A stretch of DNA of 64,000 nt from UBA6059 sp040222235 (GTDB taxonomy: Bacteria > Bacteroidota > Bacteroidia > Cytophagales > Cyclobacteriaceae), in assembly GCA_040222235.1 (NCBI GenBank), contig JAVKDO010000066.1, positions 16,899 to 80,898 on the forward strand, in the 5' to 3' direction. Shown piece by piece: positions 61,615 to 64,000 of the stretch. Every line of letters starts with the position of its first letter. Within the stretch, counting starts at the first letter, position 1. The notes below the pieces were generated by a model. The model was not told where the DNA came from, searched no databases, and worked only from the letters and a program-made list of their open reading frames with translations. Position numbers and translations under genes: made by a program.

Positions 61615-62265
61615 CTAATTATTCCAGCCTTGCTCACCAAGTAGCGGCACGAAGCTGAATCTATCAAATTCCTCTTTCTTTACCTGCTTTTCATTGACTT
61701 TAGTCAGCTTCACCATTTTTTGAGATTTAGCATCACCTACCGGAATAACCAACCGACCGCCGGACTTCAGCTGCTTGATCAGCGAAGAAGGGATTGTCGG
61801 AGCTCCTGCTGTCACGATAATCGCATCATAGGGTGCAAATTGCGGTAGCCCAAGGGAGCCATCTCCATGGAAAAAGCGAGGAGTATAGCCCATCTTAGGA
61901 AGCATGACTCTTGCTTTTTCGTATAGCTTGCGCTGGTACTCTATGGTATATAGTTGAATTCCCATCTCACAAAGTACACAGGCTTGATATCCAGAGCCAG
62001 TCCCAATTTCAAGTACACTATCCCCAGCCTTCACCTCAAGCAAATCCGACTGGAAGGCCACTGTATAGGGTTGGGATATGGTCTGACCTTCTCCGATTGG
62101 AAAGGCCTTGTCCTGATAAGCATGCTCCACAAAAATCTCATCGATAAATACATGTCTCGGAACCGTACCAATGGCCCTCAATACAGCGGGGTTGTTGATG
62201 CCTTTTTGTTGAATGATTCTGACCAGGGACTTGCGCATGCCCCGGTGCTTGTAAGTATCGACCAT
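61615..62265 (-). CDS. pcm: protein-L-isoaspartate O-methyltransferase
   Basis: 216 residues from the ATG at 62265 (MVDTYKHRGMRKSLV), which matches the usual start in this phylum. An in-frame ATG at 62283 would add six residues. Markers: RHVFIDEIFVEHAYQDKAFPIGEGQTISQPYTVA, the SAM loop VLEIGTGSGYQACVL, and DGSLGLPQFAPYDAIIVTAG. It methylates isoaspartyl residues in aged proteins to start repair. It is first gene of the unit with the thioesterase, divergent from ribE. Confidence 0.93.
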   Translation of the reverse strand: MVDTYKHRGMRKSLVRIIQQKGINNPAVLRAIGTVPRHVFIDEIFVEHAYQDKAFPIGEGQTISQPYTVAFQSDLLEVKAGDSVLEIGTGSGYQACVLCEMGIQLYTIEYQRKLYEKARVMLPKMGYTPRFFHGDGSLGLPQFAPYDAIIVTAGAPTIPSSLIKQLKSGGRLVIPVGDAKSQKMVKLTKVNEKQVKKEEFDRFSFVPLLGEQGWNN

Positions 62266-62338
62266 ACCTCCCAAAATTATCATAATTGGATTGGATTATA
62301 GACAGGCATACTTGACTTTTGCTGCAAAGCCAAGGGAT

Positions 62339-62926
62339 ATGTTTACAGGAATAATTGAAGCAATAGGAAAGGTAGAGTCCATTGATACTGAAGGTACCAA
62401 TAAGACTTTCAAGGTAAGATCCGATATCAGTAACGAACTAAAAATTGATCAGAGTCTCGCGCACAATGGCGTATGCCTCACAGTGACTAGCGTAAATGAT
62501 GGTGTACATAGTGTGACGGCTATAGAAGAGACATTAATCAAGTCTAACATAGGTGCGCTTGCCGTTGGGGGTGTGTTAAATCTTGAGCGATGCATGGCTT
62601 CAGATGGTCGATTTGACGGTCATATTGTGCAGGGACATGTGGACCAAACCGCTGTTTGTGAGAGTGTTGAAGAAAAAGAGGGGAGCTGGATTTATGATTT
62701 TACATATGACCCTGATCAGGGTAATGTGACCGTTGAGAAAGGCTCTGTTACTGTGAACGGCATCAGCCTCACTTGCTTTAATTCTCGATTAGGAGGTTTT
62801 ACAGTGGCCATTATCCCTTATACCTATGAGCACACCAACTTTCATAAGTTGACAAAAGGTGATGTTGTTAATTTAGAATTCGATATTATTGGCAAGTACA
62901 TTGCCAGAATTACTAAGGGTTATTGA
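62339..62926 (+). CDS. ribE: riboflavin synthase alpha chain
   Basis: 195 residues from the ATG at 62339 (MFTGIIEAIGKVESI), the invariant N-terminus of the family. Two repeated lumazine-binding barrels follow: HNGVCLTVTSV with DGRFDGHIVQGHVDQ, then GSVTVNGISLTCF with YTYEHTNF. It joins two molecules of dimethylribityllumazine to form riboflavin. The response regulator gene follows after 16 bp. Confidence 0.95.
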   Translation: MFTGIIEAIGKVESIDTEGTNKTFKVRSDISNELKIDQSLAHNGVCLTVTSVNDGVHSVTAIEETLIKSNIGALAVGGVLNLERCMASDGRFDGHIVQGHVDQTAVCESVEEKEGSWIYDFTYDPDQGNVTVEKGSVTVNGISLTCFNSRLGGFTVAIIPYTYEHTNFHKLTKGDVVNLEFDIIGKYIARITKGY

Positions 62927-62942
62927 TAAAAAGCTAGTTCGA

Positions 62943-63644
62943 ATGAGTCTGAAGTGCATAATCGTCGATGACGAGGAAATGTCAAGAATGGTCGTCCAAA
63001 ATTTCGTTGAGAAGACCGACTATTTAACGTTATCGCATACCGTGTCTAATGGGGAGGAGGCCTTTAAGCTGCTAACCAAACACGAAAATCCTGATGTGGA
63101 CATCATTTTTCTTGATATTCAGATGCCTGGAATGTCAGGTATTGATTTGATGAAAAAATTGGGTGGCGCATACCAGATCATCTTTACCACATCCGAGGAG
63201 AAATATGCTGTCGAAGCTTTTGAGGGTAGTGTTACCGACTTCTTGGTCAAGCCACTTGCGTACGATCGTTTTTTGCAGGCTACAGACAAAGCCAAGATTA
63301 ACATTGAGAAGCAGCGATTAATCGCTGAGTCGTTCAAGGAGATTTTTGTGAAGTCAGATTCAAGGTTAGTTTGTCTAGCCCTTGATGAAATTCTATTTGT
63401 AGAAGCACTGGCTGACTATATTATCTTCAATACACTGCAAGGTAAGTTCATCGTGCATCACACCATGAAGGGGATTGAACGTAAGCTTCCCGGAAGCTTG
63501 TTTTCAAGAATTCATCGCTCCTTCATTGTCAATACACGGAAGATTGAATACATAGAAGATATGCATGCCCACGTCGGTCCGAAACCTATTCCGGTAGGGG
63601 CTAGCTACAAAGAGCGTCTTTTTAATAAGCTTAATCTCCTCTAG
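62943..63644 (+). CDS. LytTR-family response regulator
   Basis: 233 residues from the ATG at 62943 (MSLKCIIVDDEEMSR). The receiver domain has the phospho-acceptor in IIFLDIQMPGMSG, the Thr in IIFTTSEE and the Lys in DFLVKPLAYDR. The C-terminal LytTR DNA-binding domain is recognisable by ILFVEALADYIIFNT and RIHRSFIVNTRKIEYIE. No sensor kinase (LytS type) is adjacent, so it is an orphan here. It may share a transcript with ribE. The last 14 bp overlap the convergent PAP2 gene. Confidence 0.93.
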   Translation: MSLKCIIVDDEEMSRMVVQNFVEKTDYLTLSHTVSNGEEAFKLLTKHENPDVDIIFLDIQMPGMSGIDLMKKLGGAYQIIFTTSEEKYAVEAFEGSVTDFLVKPLAYDRFLQATDKAKINIEKQRLIAESFKEIFVKSDSRLVCLALDEILFVEALADYIIFNTLQGKFIVHHTMKGIERKLPGSLFSRIHRSFIVNTRKIEYIEDMHAHVGPKPIPVGASYKERLFNKLNLL

Positions 63645-64000
63645 CAGCAACAAGCCGCGCTGCTTTGGCAAAACTCAGTCCAATCAGACTACCAAGCATA
63701 GCGCCTACCAGCACATCTCCTGGGAAGTGAACTCCGAGATAGATCCTACTGTACGCTACAACTGCAGCCCAAAGTATCATCCATAGGAAAAGCTTATTAC
63801 CACGGAATAGCGTGACGAAGAAAATGGCCAGCATGAATGTGTTGGCAGCATGTCCTGAGGCAAAGCCGTACTTTCCGCCGCACCCATCGACTATCCGTAT
63901 GGTCTCACTGAGGCTTGGGTCATGGCAGGGTCTTAGTCTTTCAAATCCAGGCTTCATCAGGCTGCTCGTGAGCTGATCTGTAGCTGCTACCGCTAGTAGT
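63631..64000 (-). CDS. PAP2-family phosphatase (5' end outside window)
   Basis: About 123 C-terminal residues are present and the frame is open to the right edge. The three phosphatase motifs are visible: KPGFERLRP (K-x6-RP), ASGHAANTF and SRIYLGVHFPGD (S-R-x5-H-x3-D). Two or three membrane helices lie between and after them. Such enzymes remove phosphate from undecaprenyl diphosphate, phosphatidic acid or lipid A. The substrate is unknown. Confidence 0.88.
   Translation of the reverse strand, partial: LLAVAATDQLTSSLMKPGFERLRPCHDPSLSETIRIVDGCGGKYGFASGHAANTFMLAIFFVTLFRGNKLFLWMILWAAVVAYSRIYLGVHFPGDVLVGAMLGSLIGLSFAKAARLVAARGD

Noticed and set aside
1..64000. CRISPR array, prophage or integrative element
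   Set aside because: No regularly spaced direct repeats, tRNA-anchored attachment sites, integrase, transposase or phage structural genes were seen.

Overview
The window reads as chromosomal DNA of a free-living Bacteroidota bacterium, most likely of the order Cytophagales. Evidence: TAnnTTTG-type -7 promoter elements instead of Shine-Dalgarno signals, a DEDDh exonuclease fused to DnaE, split MetH, DUF4835 and OstA-like proteins, a PorE-like OmpA protein, TonB-dependent receptors with carboxypeptidase-regulatory N-termini, and the conserved MerR protein that starts MPYKEKEIEK. The genus cannot be fixed from sequence alone. No rRNA, tRNA, CRISPR array, prophage or complete insertion sequence was seen. 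Most of the window is housekeeping genes on both strands with short spacers. Accessory material sits in small islands.

Layout. 1-4.3 kb: AddA/AddB-like recombination nuclease pair, the first gene cut by the window edge. 4.3-4.6 kb: relic of a HepT toxin gene abutting a 151-bp inverted-repeat element. 4.6-10.1 kb: outer-membrane protein, thioredoxin, DnaE. 10.1-11.1 kb: PIN toxin-antitoxin pair. 11.2-13.5 kb: rsmG, ECF sigma factor, glycosyltransferase. 13.6-16.7 kb: tgt, lptG-like, EamA operon. 16.7-21.5 kb: two regulators, a PorE-like OmpA protein and a small membrane protein. 21.5-23.1 kb: ispE and fabI. 23.2-28.4 kb: one operon read bamD, rpoZ, coaBC, DUF4835, a 73-residue Hfq/LSm-like protein, recN. 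28.5-32.8 kb: OstA-like, tilS, mdh with a strong terminator.

32.9-43.9 kb is the most coherent accessory unit. It holds a sugar/nucleoside transporter, a Gfo/Idh/MocA oxidoreductase, two TIM-barrel isomerases (one cytoplasmic, one Tat-exported lipoprotein), a 1230-residue exported lipoprotein joining cytochrome c, PA14, beta-propeller and DUF1080 (3-keto-disaccharide hydrolase) domains, a TonB-dependent receptor and a TMEM220-like protein. I infer a pathway that oxidises, cleaves and imports a glycoside.

44-45.4 kb: AAA/DUF4143 ATPase behind a 26-bp palindrome. 45.5-50.4 kb: promoter, SAM-I riboswitch, split methionine synthase and metF, a one-carbon/methionine operon. 50.4-51.7 kb: small island with DUF2442, a frameshifted DUF4160 gene and an intact HepT/MntA pair. 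51.9-64 kb: HMG-CoA lyase, membrane protein, dprA, merR, M23 peptidase, alaS, a thiol-disulfide lipoprotein, a pcm-thioesterase operon, ribE, a LytTR response regulator and a partial PAP2 phosphatase.

Best leads for new biology: the Hfq/LSm-like protein inside the bamD-recN operon, the electron-transfer/keto-sugar cluster, and the mutually exclusive hairpin attached to the SAM riboswitch. Function calls come from motif recognition by eye. No database search was run.
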